Shown piece after piece: positions 12,634 to 25,138 of a stretch of 64,000 nucleotides of DNA. The DNA lies in NCBI GenBank assembly GCA_963924555.1, contig OZ004592.1, positions 1,984,001 to 2,048,000 on the forward strand. Direction: 5' to 3'. A program made the translations under genes and the position numbers. The stretch comes from Crambe crambe. Lineage: Eukaryota > Porifera > Demospongiae > Poecilosclerida > Crambeidae. The notes under the pieces were generated by a model that was not told the origin of the DNA, did not search any database, and worked only from the letters and a program-made list of their open reading frames with translations. The stretch's first letter is position 1, and every line of letters begins with the position of its first letter.

Positions 12634-14334
12634 TCAGACTTTAAACTGTTCATCAGTTTCTACATCCCAAATTTCTTGGATATTTGTTCCTTTTGGTAAC
12701 ATCGTCTCACCCTATAGAAATATGTAGCAGTGCATTTGACATGACAATTCAGAAGAGAATACTTCAATAGCTAGTTTATAACTTACTCTGAAGAGCCTGA
12801 AGTTTTTATCTATGCCCATGAGTCTAGTCATGTCTTCCTCACTGAGTGTCAGCTTTGTAGACTCTAAGTTTTGTAGGATTCTAGCAGGACTCACAGTTTT
12901 GGGGATGACAACAAGACCACGATGAAGAGCAAAGGAAATGCACACCTGTGAACATAGTCAAACAGTGAATAAGCCAGCATACTTCTTTCCTTTGGCTTAC
13001 TAGTTTTACCTAGCTGTAGTATACCATACCTGAGCTGGTGTGGCTTTGAGTTTTTCTGCTATCTCCTTGATGACTGGATCCTCCATCACAATAGGATCAG
13101 AGTCTGTCTTGGAGGGACGTGATGGGTTACCCAGAGGAGAATAGGCCTCAAGAATTATTCCTGCATGTCGTATGATAACCACATGAATCTATTTTTGGAT
13201 TAGACCAGAGCAGGTTATACCTTTGGTATCACAGTACTTTTTCAGTTTAGACTGCTGGAAGTAAGGATGGCACTCCACCTGGTTCACTGCTGGGATTATC
13301 TTTGCTGTCTTCAAGAGATTTTCTGTTTTAGTGATGGTGAAATTGGAGATCCCAATGGCTTTGCACAATCCCATCCCCACAAGTTTCTCCATGCCCTGTT
13401 GGGATGGGTGGAGCTAATAATTATTTTTATCTACCTAGGCTATTTGGGTTGAGGGTCTAGGTCTAGTAAAGGTTCTTCATTGTGCAGGTAAAGTTCATTC
13501 TGTGAGGCTGTTGAATTGTCAACTGCCTCACACCCTTTCCTTCCCTTCCCTTGGTATACAAAGGATAAAGGGTAGCGAGATGAGAGGATCAATTTCAAAA
13601 CTTTGACTCACTTCCCAACACTTGCCAATGGCTTCAGGACTGTAGCCCATTATATCCTCTTCCTTGAATGGGAAAGATGCTCCTTTACGACATTGAATTG
13701 GACCGTGTATGAGATACAGGTCAAGATAGTCCAGCTGCAGATTCTTTAGTGTTAGTTGACAAGCTGGGATGACATTCTCAGGTGCATGGTCACCACTCCT
13801 ATTATGAGCAGAACTAGATTTAAAGTGAAGTGCTATGAGCCAGTTCCTCTGTATATATAGTGCAGTGGAAACCTTGGGACCAAATTGGGTGGTGTTCATT
13901 CAGACACTGGTCAATTTTCCAACCATCCTTGATAAGGATGCAAACCTAATCACTTAGTACAAACTACAACTACTTACCACAACTTTGATGTGATAAAGAG
14001 CTCTTCTCTCTTGACTATGCCTTCCTTGAAGCACTTCTGAAGTGTTTCTCCTATCTCTGCCTCATTCCCATAGATGTGAGCACAGTCAATGAGCCTGTAG
14101 CCTGCCCTCAGGGCTGCTTCAACTGCTGCTCCTACTTCCCCCGGTTTGGATTGCCATGTCCTGAATGCAACAGCTACCAGCTCAATAAAAAGGGCCTGGA
14201 ACAAGTGACACACCTACCCTAGTCCAAAGGCTGGTATTTTTGCACCGGTATTCAGAGTCTTGCTCCACTCCTGAATGATCATGAAGCATCACAACAGCAT
14301 ACACATTATAACAACATAATACCTTTGCAGACAT
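12634..14334 (-). CDS. Aldo-keto reductase (AKR1-like), copy 2
   Basis: Paralogue of the plus-strand reductase at 5184-7623. Eight exons on the minus strand: 14323-14334, 14218-14270, 13978-14160, 13612-13798, 13221-13395, 13030-13160, 12787-12945 and 12634-12711, giving 325 residues. The tetrad residues are present ([21 protein letters not shown]). The usual Trp after the catalytic His is Gly here, since HWP has become HGP, which should open the substrate pocket. [27 protein letters not shown] and [15 protein letters not shown] are family motifs. It ends convergently 222 bases from the TFIIS stop and lies head-to-tail downstream of the CLIP4-like gene. Rearranged pieces resembling this copy lie at 59725-60050. 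Confidence 0.9.
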
Positions 14335-14735
14335 GACTATAGCTAGGTAACTTGCTACAGATTAAACTTCAAGTCAGGTGACTGTTTGTATAGCCATGTA
14401 TAGCCTTCTCCAAAAAAGGCGGTAAGGGGTCGACCTGCGAGACTCAAAAATTCGTGGGGTGAAAATTTCGTGGATTTTATTTGCGCATCCATCCAGATAG
14501 GCAGACACAATAACATAACCATTATCATAAATGTTGAGAATGTGTTGTGGAAATGGGAAAGCAAAGTATAAGTTTTGTTGTCATAAGGAAATGGATAAAA
14601 TAGCGTAAGAATAAGTGAAGTAGTGTAAATAATATAACAAGAGGTACCGGTGTAATAATCCAGATTCCTGTGTGTGGTGTGCACTTAAAAAGTGTCCTGG
14701 TTGTTACTATACAGTACATGATAATGATGGACTGT
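14335..14735. other. Gap between the CLIP4-like 3' end and aldo-keto reductase 2
   Basis: About 400 bases without a recognisable gene. It contains the palindromic motif TTCGTGGGGTGAAAATTTCG (14451-14470), also seen in variant form near 29046 and typical of a short dispersed inverted repeat. It must also hold the promoter of the reductase and the CLIP4-like 3' UTR. Confidence 0.5.
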
Positions 14736-17685
14736 TCACTTGGAGAGCTCCTGTGGGAGAATCTTTGCACAGTTGATGCCTCGATGAGCAGCTTTCTCTG
14801 GTTTGACAAACAGTCCGCAGTTTGGCTTGCAACTGAAGTACCGTTTTCCTTGAACTGTTCCATCATTCTTGCCAACTATTAGACAAAATTTAATGTTTTT
14901 CACATGGTAAGTTTTCATGGATTTATGGATGAAATATAATTTTTTCCCCCTACGAACTGAAGGGTACAATTATTTACCTGTTTTTCTTAGCTCCACCCCT
15001 AACCATACCCCCTCAGCAAAGTCAGTAGTTCCCATGTATCTGACCACACCCATCTCTTTATTGACAAACACACTCATTCCTTCGGCAAGTGTTATGTCCG
15101 GGGAACTGTTCCCACTGGCTGCACTGGTACTGGAACGACTGCTTGACTGCTTAGACCGTGTCAATGACCTGCACCACACAAGATTAGCATGGTCACAAAA
15201 ATATAATATTTGTTCAGATATTATATAGTATCTGCTCTCATTCTGCAATATATACATACATACATACATACATACATACATACATACATACATACATACA
15301 TACATACACACACATACATACATACATACATACATACATACATACATACATACATACATACTCACTTGCTACTAGATGTTCCCATTTTCCTTCTTGAGGT
15401 ACCCGGTGAGGTGTGGGGGGAGGGGGACGAAGCCTCGGCCTCACTGGACCCACTAGCACCTGATGTTGCCAAGGAGATGGACCCCGAACCCGAGGCACAA
15501 TCTGCATATTCTGCCCCACTGCTGACATCAACAATGTTATGAATGCTAGCACTCTTCTTGGCAGCTTGCTGAGTGTCGGGACATCGTTTGACTTTAGACT
15601 GGAGGACAAAAATGCCACAGTTGGGCCGGCACTTGAAGTACCGATCTCCATTCATGGAACCATCGTTCTTTCCAGTGGGCTGATCTAACTCCACCCCCAT
15701 CCAGAATCTATTATAAGGATGGAATAGTGTGCTGAGAAAGGTATGTTACAGGTATATGTACCCTGGTGCAAATTTTACTGCTCCTGCAAATCTGAGTGTT
15801 CCAGTTCTGTTACCGGATACCATTACTCTTTCACCAATCTAATAAAGGAAAAAATGAAACCAAAGGATTATGTATCCTCTATCCAAAGTTGCTTGATGTA
15901 TGGATCCATACATAAGCAACTTTTGATAGAATTTCTATAGAACTTCTCAAGTGTGGGAAGATGGACATGCCATTATACTGAAACAAGTGAAACAGGACAG
16001 ATCTCCTTGATTGTATAGAGGTCTTTGAATTTCAGGGAGTTGGTTCCATGGCAGTGTCTTTATATGCATCACTTGTTGAATCATGTGAGCACTCTCACTC
16101 ACCTCTAGTTCACTGTGCACTCACTCACCTCTAGTTCACTGTTCATCTGGAGCTGTGACTGAGCCTCAATGGCATTCCTTGTGATGATAAAGGAGTCTCG
16201 TACTCTCATCTTCTTCTTCTTTTTCTTCTCAGACACATTGACTTCCTTGCTGATCCGGTGCATCGGAACAAACAGGCCGAACTTTGGCTTGCATGTGAAG
16301 TAGCGGATGCCGCCATAGGAACCATCGTTCTTGCCTATCGGGTCATCCAGCTCTATCCCCGCCCACTGGCCCGAGTGGAATTCTGTCATGCCTCCAAATC
16401 GGATAGCCCCATGCTAAAAAGGGAAGAAACATATAGACAGTGTCACACACAAAATCATACAGGTTGGTCAAATATCACTTTTTTTTTATCAGTCATGACA
16501 CCAGCTTGCTAGGTCACTGAATATGTGATAGTTAGAACATGGGTGCCATGAAGACAAGAAAGTACAACAGGCATATTGCCATGAACGACAGGCATTATGA
16601 CTTATAAACCACACCATGACTCTTTGATCTCGCTCACACATGGGATATAAATGTACATAATATGTACATAGGCACATTCTGTTGCTGAATGGTAGAATCA
16701 GTCAGTACGCATTTCACTAATGACAACTTTGTCCTCCATACTCTCTGAATCATGACTTTTTAAAAAGAGTACATAGACACTATGGTACAATGATGTTTGT
16801 AGAGCATTATTTTGATCTGTATACAGCAGTGACTCTATTCAGAGACACCTCTCTTTAAAGACCACTTGGTCATGTCCCAACAGTGCTTGTACAATTGATT
16901 TTGACCTCTGTAAAGTCGGGTCTTGCCAGACTGTCTTACCTTCGGTTTGGAAGATGAGGCATCAATGATTATCCGATCGCCCACCCTGAGGCCGAGGGAG
17001 GTCATAGTGACAGTGCTAGCGGAGGGGGAGAGTGCTCGGGAGGAGGTGCTGCTGATGGTGTGACTTGTGTGCTGGGTGGATGTGGTGGAGATGGTGGAGT
17101 TGTTGCTGGGGGCAGGGGACTTTGGCACAGGACCTGGACGAGAGAATACAGAATATAAGTGGGTTATGAAAGTAGAGTAAGAAGCTGCCTTCTGCACCCA
17201 AGCCCAGATTCTCACTATCAGCCTATGAGACTCAAGAGGTTACCTACTCACCAGTTGACTTTAGGGACGAGAGGTTTGCATTAGTATCATGTAGCAGTCG
17301 AGGGAGAACGAGGGGGGCTGGAGTGGGGGAGGGGGAAGGGGAGAACCTACCCGAGGAGTTTTGTGATAATATTCTCTGCAATAACATATATAACAGAAGG
17401 AATTCTAAAATCACTGTGCTTAGTCAGCAGTTATCAGCTCACCTTTGACCTCCGAGGTGGTGGTGGATTTTCTGCTGCATTCTTGAGCAGCTGAGTGAGT
17501 TCCAAGCAAATGTCTACCTGCTCCTTAGAAACATCTAGTGATTAATAAGAGCAAAAAATGGATAAGATCAGGTATTCTAGATGGGGGAGCGATATTCATC
17601 CTGATTAACTTACTGTCAGGAATTACTTCATATGGTTTTCTACCATTTAAGTCTGTAACTGAACCATCTGCTCCATTCTGAAGCT

Positions 17686-17773
<88 letters not shown>

Positions 17774-20700
17774 TCAACTGCCACTCAGAGTCAGAAGTCC
17801 ACATGCAACCTATAATCTCTATCTCTGTAAGGGCTAGTCTTTTTAGTAGCCTAAACTACTACAACTTTCTCTCTCAATTCTTGACCAGATTCTTAAGACA
17901 CCCAGCAGAGTGTTTATTTGAAATTCGAATTTTGGTCAAGAACCGAGCAATCCTAATGGCTACTTGTTCAGATACACTGGACTTACCAGGACTTTTGCAC
18001 TTTCTATGGAGAGGTGGGCAGCTGCCAGGTGGAGACTGGTACCGTTGCTAAACTCGGAGCAGGTGCTCATGACTAGTGAAGGATTATGTTCGGCCAAAAC
18101 ACGGACTATCTCGGGAGAATTGAAGTAGACAGCATAGTGGAGTGCATTCATACCAGTCCAATGACAGCGCAGGTTAGTGTCTGCACCCTGTGTGAACAGA
18201 CAGGACATTGGAAGGGACGATATGACACTGTAGTCTGAGCAGCTGCTAACATAATCTCATGATATGCACTTGTGGAGTTTTTTTTTTTAAAGTTGTACAA
18301 GGTGATGCTACAACTACATATGGACCATACAGACTGAAAACTGTGGAACTCAACTTTCACAAAAACTGATTAAGTTTCTAGAATCATAATTATTATAGGT
18401 TATGACTGTTCATTCATTATGGCAATGTATATGTTTCTGGACCAGTAGGGAGATGGTCTCTTCAAGGCTGAAGTACATGCTGGAATAGGTGCTGTGGACA
18501 TGATGGAGCAGTTTTTTTTAGAAAGATGGTCTCATCGAGGCCTATTGCTACTACAACATGCATATATGTAACTATGACTACTCAGTACAGTATATTTACC
18601 TTTGAGATGAGAGAATTAACCAGATTGGCTGCAGATATGGCGTTCCCAACTCCAGCTATAGAGGAGAATTGGAAAAGATTTCCAACATTAGCTGTTATCA
18701 TCCTTATAAACCACTCAAAAGATTCAAGCTGGCAAAAACACAATTTTTACCAGCTGGCTATAGAAAATAGGTGTTCCTACTTAGTCTTAAAAACTACAAA
18801 TGACATGGTAATAAAGGATGGATACACTTACTTGTGGCAAATTAGTAAGACAACCCTTTACCATATCAACTTTTGTTTACCTGCTCCAGATTTGCATGCA
18901 TAATGGAGTAGAGTGAGACCTGTTAGTCCATCCTTGTCATTAACATTAGCACCACGACGTAGAATCTGAATAATAATAATAAATTGGTAAAGGATCATCA
19001 ATATCACTGACACACACCTCTCTAGTAAGTGAAGATAGATTTCTCTGTATTTGAGGGACCCATTGTCTCATCACAGCATATAACTCAGGAATGGTGGTTG
19101 TGGAACTAAAGCAAGGGAGGGAGGGAAGGAGAGAGAGGGGGAGGGAGGGAGGGGGAGAGAGGGGGAAGGAGGGAGGGGGAGAGAGAGGGGGAGAGAGAGG
19201 AGGAGAGAGGGAGGGGGAGAGAGAGGGAAGGAAGGAGGGGGGAGATGAGGGAGGGTGATGGGAGAGGGAGAGAAAGGTCAAACTTTGGAAAGTTGCACAG
19301 GATCATATTTCAATGCACATAACTGCATTGATGCATTCCTGAGACGTCATGAGCAGGCCAACTAACTTAGAAAGCCATTGAAAGTGTGGAGGAGAGTCTG
19401 GTGGGGTGCAATGAAGAATTCAAAGGGAGGGATGGGATGGGATTGGAGACCAGGTATGCAGTTTTAACATGATGATACAAAATTGTCCACTCTCTTGAAA
19501 ATGATCCAGTGATCAGTGATTATAAACATACTGATAAAACTTTTGTAGAGTGGCAGAGTGCATTGGTTAATAACACATGCTTGTAACTGTATCTAACCAC
19601 AGACTGGACACACAAGACCTAGCTGGGAGAGAGACGGTTGGTTATTGCATCAACACCATGATACTAGTCAACACATCCAACAAATAAACAAACAAACAAA
19701 CAAACAAACAAACAAAGTCTTGCTAGCCTAGTTACTGTATAAACAATTTCATATACCCGGTCCTATGTAGAGAATGTTGAGTGAGCCATACAAAGAATAA
19801 GAGAACTGCTAAGCTAAACCTCAATAAACAAACACCATTCATTAAGTCAGCAAACATTGCCTGCTCGACACATCTTGAGTGATGACATAAAATTTCCATG
19901 TCCTGGGCACATACATTCTTCAACTTCAAAGATTTGGAAAAAAAGCTTTCTCTACTTCCTTCTTGATTTTACATCATGCTGGAATTTGCACAGTACCTTT
20001 ACAGAATGACAGGATATGTACATCCTATATGCAGTGTGATCTACAATGAGGGTGTCCTTTTAATTATAAGTGGTCGAACATTCCTTCTAGAAATGTTCTT
20101 ATGTTGAAGACTGAGAGAGAAATTTCTCCCCTTGCTCCTCATGCAGGTATTCATTCCTTAGTTGCCACCACACAATGCAATGAGGGTACCCAGTAATAAT
20201 ACTGCCCAAGGGTGGCTGCAACAATGCCTGCAGCCCTACAGGGTTGAAACTACACTGCCAAAGAGCTATAGGTACATTCCATTAGAAGGCCTCTAAAGTC
20301 AGCAACGTCACGTTCTTAGAAGGCTGCTGTACGATCTTTTGTATGTACCTACTAATTCCTAGGCAACCAATAAATTCTTAAAAGCTGTAGAAGAATTGCA
20401 GAAGGACTGCTCCATCCATGCAGGTCTGGTGCTTAAGCATCATGTTTTAGCTTTTTAGCTTGGCTATGGGATGGCTATAAATACTTCATATCACCATGGG
20501 CAGGAATCAATGCCCGTCCATGCTGCATGAACCACCATATTATTTTTCGGACTAAAGCCCCCCTTCTCTGTATAGTTAGGAACATGAATCAGTTTACATT
20601 CCTACGCCGAAAGTTTATGTGATTCACGTCCACTAACAGCAATAATGCCAGTTAAAAGTTATTATTAGAGCAAAATAAAGATACTATGGATATGTACAAT

Positions 20701-22385
20701 GATACCAAAAGCTTCCTCTGTGTATAGATTGTAATGCATATACTCTGTAGTCCCAAAAATAACAATGATTTTACGATGGCTTACGCAAGGAGAATGTCTT
20801 GACATCCTGGACACATGGGGTTGAAGAAACACAGGTCCAGAGACCGACACTGCATGGAGGGAAAAGGAAGGTTATGATAATTGAATGACTCTGTGGGGGT
20901 TGAGGTCTATAGAGGATAAAGTACAGCCAGTCACAAATTGAAAAGTGTTTACAAGAGAGAATGATTATGAAATAATAACATACGGTGGGGTGGGTGGGGT
21001 GGGTGGGGGAGTGTTAAACAAAATTAATGTTAAAACAAAGTTCCTGGCAGAGAGTTACAGGTGGTGATTGTTATGGGGTGAGTTACTACAGGTGGTGATT
21101 GTTATGGGGTGAATAGTCTTATGGGGTGAAGACCTCGATGTATACATCAAAAAGATGCTAATAGCAGTGTTAGTACAAACAGGTCACCTCTTTACCCCAC
21201 CAACTACAGCATATCAAAACAGAGTTTCTCCTTTTCAGGCAGAGTACTGAGTCCCTACCAGATATCCTATCCTACATTCCTAGCCTGTCTCGTGCAATTA
21301 AGCCGTCCACAGTAAGTGAGGGGGCATGAAATCCATTGTTGCTCTTTGCAATTTGGTTGACACTATCTACAACACTTTAACACAGGATGCATCAGGTATA
21401 AATAGCCAATGATGTCAAATACATCACCGGTAAATTACTATTAAAGATCTCAAAGAGAGAATCTGAGCTCATGTTGAAGATCACTGTGTAAAAGGCCACC
21501 ACTGTGTTACAGCTAAGGGGCATGAATGATGCTGTGGAACTTTGTGGAACCTGGTTATAACGGTCACCCTTGGAAATTCTAGAAGCTAAGAAAGAAGTAC
21601 TCAGGGGCCCAAGTACGAGGGTAAGGATTTTTCTTCTCTATCACATACAATTTTATCTCACAGGGAACCAGTATAAGTCACATTCATAATATAGTTGGTC
21701 CCTGAAGCTTGAATACAAAGGACAAATGTGTGCTTTAAAAAGATGGGAGTGGATTAACCACATTTAGTAAGCCCCAGGCTACATTGAGGGACACGCTGGA
21801 AAGATCATGTGGAAAAAATGATGGCTGATTTACAAGGTCATCAATACAGAGATCATGAACTTGAAATAACAGACTCCATTTCAACATCTATCTCAAGGTC
21901 TATTCAAAGATATATCACACAGTCCTACTAGTGGCAGAGAAAGCTTCCATTTGTATAGCTACATATCAGAAAGGTCACTGCATGTAGGTAGCTAGCAAGA
22001 TAACAGTGGAACCCATATGAAATGTTCATAGCTCAAGAGTCAGTACTCCAATTGCAACCCTGCTCTTAGTAACACTGATTTAAATAAGTGTTCTGCTTAT
22101 CACCTAGGTAGCCAGCTGCCTGGCCAGCTATAACTTTGTTGGTATGGTAAAGTACAGAAGTTCTAACAGCTGTTTTATTTTTAGCTAGCCTAGGAGGAAA
22201 CTTACATCTTCACAGAGAGGAGCTTCGGCAGCTGGATGAGTCATAGCTACTTCTCTTGTGGGAATTGTGAAGTCTACCAGTGTGAACCCCGACTGAAAAA
22301 GGAAATCCGTTGAATAATTATTTAACCACCAGACTAGACTAGTATGGATTCATTCATCTAGCAAGCTGAGAACAATACTTACCAT
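14736..22385 (-). CDS. CLIP4: CLIP3/CLIP4-like ankyrin and triple CAP-Gly linker protein
   Basis: Microtubule plus-end/tubulin tail binding protein. Seventeen exons on the minus strand: 22383-22385, 22206-22292, 20785-20849, 19018-19105, 18881-18965, 18600-18655, 17987-18187, 17614-17683, 17443-17534, 17351-17375, 17252-17317, 16940-17133, 16129-16413, 15762-15838, 15366-15707, 14978-15168 and 14736-14875. The phases close exactly to 688 residues, close to vertebrate CLIP4. The N-terminal block CFFNPMCPGCQDILL and AVMRQWVPQIQRNL is CLIP3/4 specific. Ankyrin repeats follow (TLLHYACKSGA, MNALHYAVYFNSPEIV, GTSLHLAAAHL). CAP-Gly domains carry GKNDG three times: DDPIGKNDGSYGG, DQPTGKNDGSMNG and VGKNDGTVQG. 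Basic Ser-rich linkers separate them. Exon 1 encodes only the initiator Met, so the 5' end rests on splice fit. CLIP3 and CLIP4 cannot be separated here. Confidence 0.92.
15246..15360. repeat. (TACA)n microsatellite
   Basis: Tetranucleotide array of about 115 bases with one CACACA interruption, in the CLIP4-like intron between exons 15 and 16. It creates spurious Tyr-Val-Cys-Met open frames on both strands. Confidence 0.95.
16096..16142 (-). repeat. Tandem duplication of a 5' splice site in the CLIP4-like gene
   Basis: A 21-base block (minus strand ACAGTGAACTAGAGGTGAGT) occurs twice, at 16122-16142 and 16096-16116. It spans the last exon bases and the donor of exon 13. The first donor (exon end 16129) gives the normal frame. 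Use of the second would add in-frame codons ending in TAG. Confidence 0.85.
17691..17774. repeat. (GA)n microsatellite
   Basis: Dinucleotide run of about 80 bases in the CLIP4-like intron upstream of exon 8, immediately beside the 3' splice site. Confidence 0.95.
19107..19277. repeat. Purine-only tract (GGGA/GAGA-rich)
   Basis: About 170 bases of almost pure purine on the plus strand, so a long pyrimidine tract on the sense strand, directly upstream of CLIP4-like exon 4. It probably acts as an extended polypyrimidine tract. Confidence 0.85.
19278..20784. other. CLIP4-like intron 3, no gene seen
   Basis: About 1.7 kb of intron from 19106 to 20784, including the purine tract. It contains a CAAA/AAAC run near 19683-19715. 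No supported exon or RNA gene was found. Confidence 0.5.
20850..22205. other. CLIP4-like intron 2, no gene seen
   Basis: About 1.36 kb of intron with a GGGGT-rich patch near 20983-21010 and a duplicated TACAGGTGGTGATTGTTATG block near 21057-21110. No open frame carries a family signal. Confidence 0.5.
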
Positions 22386-23447
22386 GTCGCTTCATGTGAC
22401 CTATGGTTATAGTTGCACTACAAATATGTCAGCTCCAAGCACTATACCTAGCTATGTAGACTACTACTACAGGAAACAGTCAAAGTTTCCTGATCCTCTC
22501 AGAAGAAAGTCTTTTCGATCGCGATGATACATTACATCATTGGCTCCACCCCCTAGATGCCGCGCCGCGCCGCCACACATGTACATGCGCGCGCAAACCG
22601 TACATAGCTCCACCCACCACCAATCTGTCAGATCAGATGGGCAACTGACTATTACTTTACGCACTGCACTGGCGCGTAGGGGGCCAGGGCCCCCCATTAT
22701 TTTCAGACAGGGGGCAGGCCCCCCCTTATGTTCAGCTATTATTACAGCAGAATGCTCTTTTTCTTCCCTTAAAACTTATCTACAGGGCTGGAGCCAGCTC
22801 ATTTGTAGTGGTATGGCTACCATCTGGGGGGAAGCCCTCCAGTAAAATTTAGTGTTATTGATTCAATTTCAATCTGGTACGATCTAGGCAATGCCATGTA
22901 CTAACTTATAAGTCATTGTTATTATTCAAATTGCACACACACACACACACAAAACAAAACAAAACAAAAAAACTCTGAATGGTGGTACGGCCATGGCCGT
23001 ACCAGCCCTAGCAGTGCCTCCAGCCATGATCTAAGAAGCACAAGGACTGAATGTCGATTGAACAACTTGTTATTAATTGCTATAGCTAGCTATATACGTA
23101 CATGAAGAATTAACAACGTAACCGAGATTAGCAAAACATTTAGCTATATTAGTGAACCAACGAAGAACAAATTACTTTGGAGTTTGATTTTTTCTAAAAA
23201 CTACAGTACTCAGTAGTGCCCCCCCCCCCCCCCCCCCCTCAGTGAAATAGGCGTGGTCTTAACTAAAACTTTGGTGGGCCCCCCCCCCCCCCCCCCATTC
23301 AAAATCATCTTCCTACGCCACTGTAAATTAGTCTTTATCGATTAGTAGCTATTATTCAGAGAGTAAATCGAAAGTTCCTACATGAAAAAACAATATGAAC
23401 ACATCTAGCTAAGCTAAAAGCTGTATTAATATCTTTCTATAGAGTGC
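22386..23447. other. Intergenic region with C tracts
   Basis: Lies between the CLIP4-like start and the CIB-like stop. It contains C runs at 23219-23238 and 23279-23296 and a G/C-patterned block near 22675-22720 that may be a decayed repeat. It must include the CLIP4-like promoter; the GC-rich part at 22550-22600 (GCCGCGCCGCGCC) is the likeliest site. Confidence 0.5.
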
Positions 23448-24570
23448 TTACTCTAAAAAGTCAGGTCCAGCCTTGAAAGTCATCACTCTCTCAAATTCCT
23501 GGAAGCTCATGGCTCCATCACCATCAACATCGGTCTCATTCAGAATCTATGGAATATCAAAGTATTACCCCATATTAAAGCACTTTGCATTTGAATAGAA
23601 GGCCGGGAAAATAACTCCTTGGGGCACAAGCATATATCATGGCATGTGAAGCTGGCCTGTCAGTCTGAAGCTAGATCATAGTGTCTTGCAATACTAGATG
23701 AAGTACATAGCTCTATCTAGCTAGCTACATGTGGGCTGGATAGCTAGGAACCTTTAGGTTGTACACACGTGTTGAATCATCATATCCTTTGCTCTTTGGC
23801 TCATATAATTCCCAGTGAGATGGTCAAGAACCTTATCAAGATCCTCTGGACAAATTGCATCATCTTCATTGAAATCTGCAACTCAGAAAATTGGAATGCT
23901 CCTTTATGTCCTGTTACTAAAAAAAATGTCTTACCATATATCTTGAATGCCCATGCTAGCTTTGTTGCGATAGGCGTCTGTGAAAAAGAAGATGGAGGGA
24001 AAATTAATTGTACGTATACATGAGACCTTTCAGACTGATAGCAACTTACACGTCTATTCATTATAGATACTAGATCTAAGAAGTCATCAAAGTCCATATA
24101 GCCTTCTTCACTGGAACAAAATACCTTGCATATACGATACCGAAAGGGGTTGACCTAATTTAGAATGGATAGCATTTTGAGAATTTATTGCAATGACTTT
24201 TTTCTAGCCATGTTAGCTAGCTGTGATTATTCTCAGCAAAGCCTTGTGCTTACAAATAACTTACTGCTAGTTCAGGTAGTGTTTCAGCGACTGAAATAAA
24301 AGAAATACTCCCCTTTTTATCATAAGCGAAGGACATTGGATCAATATTGTGGAACTTTTTATAAGCACTTCGAAAGTGGATAAAGTTTATAACATAATAA
24401 CACACTTTTTCAAGTTAACTCACTGGATGATCTCAGCTCGGGTTAGTCCACAGAGTTCCTGTAAAATTTTGATTGAGATATATTTAGACAACTGAGCCAG
24501 AAGTAATTACTTGATAAATATCCAATTCCTCAACGCTGAACGGTACAGTGTAGGAAAAAAAGCAACCCAT
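23448..24570 (-). CDS. Calcium and integrin-binding (CIB) family EF-hand protein
   Basis: Small Ca2+ sensor of the CIB1-4 group, which binds integrin tails and kinases in animals. Seven exons on the minus strand: 24511-24570, 24424-24458, 24265-24367, 24050-24154, 23935-23977, 23769-23875 and 23448-23546. They total 183 residues, near the family's 185-190. The start MGCFFSYT has Gly2 for N-myristoylation and Cys3 for possible palmitoylation. LDIYQELCGLTRAEI and LPELAVNPFRYRICKVF match the CIB N-half. FDDFLDLVSIMNRR follows. EF3 is DFNEDDAICPED and EF4 is DVDGDGAMSFQE, the latter canonical. EF3 resembles CIB2/3 more than CIB1. The gene is divergent from the putative supervillin first exon 449 bases away. 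The subtype is not assigned. Confidence 0.88.
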
Positions 24571-25018
24571 TCTTGGTAGCTAGTACTTTGTTCGCATGAA
24601 AACTGAAACATTGTTTTTTTCACACTTCCTTGATATCAGCACTTGAAGTGGCTTTCACACCTCTCTCACTTGAAGAAGTGCCAATTAGCAAATTAATGGT
24701 TTCCGGTTTCTAGACTAAGCTTCCGATTTTGCTCGAGGCTATGACGTGGGGGTATTTTTAATTCTAACTTATTGCATAGATGATGTATGTACAGTATCTA
24801 TGCTTATTGCTGCTGCATTGATCGTGTGCGACGAGACAGAGCGGTGTAAGACAAGTAGGTTAGCAATGGTAGGCTATTCGTTGTAGTAGCTACATAGCTG
24901 AAGACATTCAAGCCACTACTGTCAAGCTAGAGAACAGAGTATTTTGTCCTCAAGACACGTCCATTTTTCGGGTAGCTAGCAAGCTGGCTCTCTCTATATA
25001 GCTAGAGTTGTGGACAAC
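24571..25018. promoter_or_regulatory. Divergent promoter, CIB-like gene and putative supervillin exon 1
   Basis: A 448-base gap between opposed start codons. The sequence TATGACGTGG near 24741 is CRE-like. No TATA box is obvious. Confidence 0.4.
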
Positions 25019-25138
25019 ATGGCGATGGCAGAGTTACCGTTGGAGATAAAGGATGCGAGCTATGACCCCAGACTGACGTATGAGGAGAGACGGAGGCTCA
25101 GGAAGTTGAAGAAAGAAATGAAAGAACGAAATAGTGTG
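25019..25138 (+). CDS. SVIL: Putative first coding exon of the supervillin gene
   Basis: Open frame of 40 codons from ATG at 25019 to a good donor (GTGAGT at 25139), phase 0. It contains the basic helical run LTYEERRRLRKLKKEM. The next plus-strand exon with a convincing phase-0 acceptor that I can place is at 46465, the supervillin exon that lacks its own start. The combined frame closes exactly at 2,613 residues. If correct, the intron is 21.3 kb and contains several other genes. The alternative is that this exon belongs to a separate short gene whose other exons I did not recognise. Confidence 0.45.

Noticed and set aside
14970-15651. Tyr-Val-Cys-Met repeat proteins on both strands
   Set aside because: These frames are a TACA microsatellite inside a CLIP4-like intron; the real coding exons on either side are spliced around it.
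18946-19306. Ser/Pro/Leu-rich minus-strand ORFs
   Set aside because: They read through the purine/pyrimidine tract next to CLIP4-like exon 4; only the short QWVPQIQRNL exon is real.
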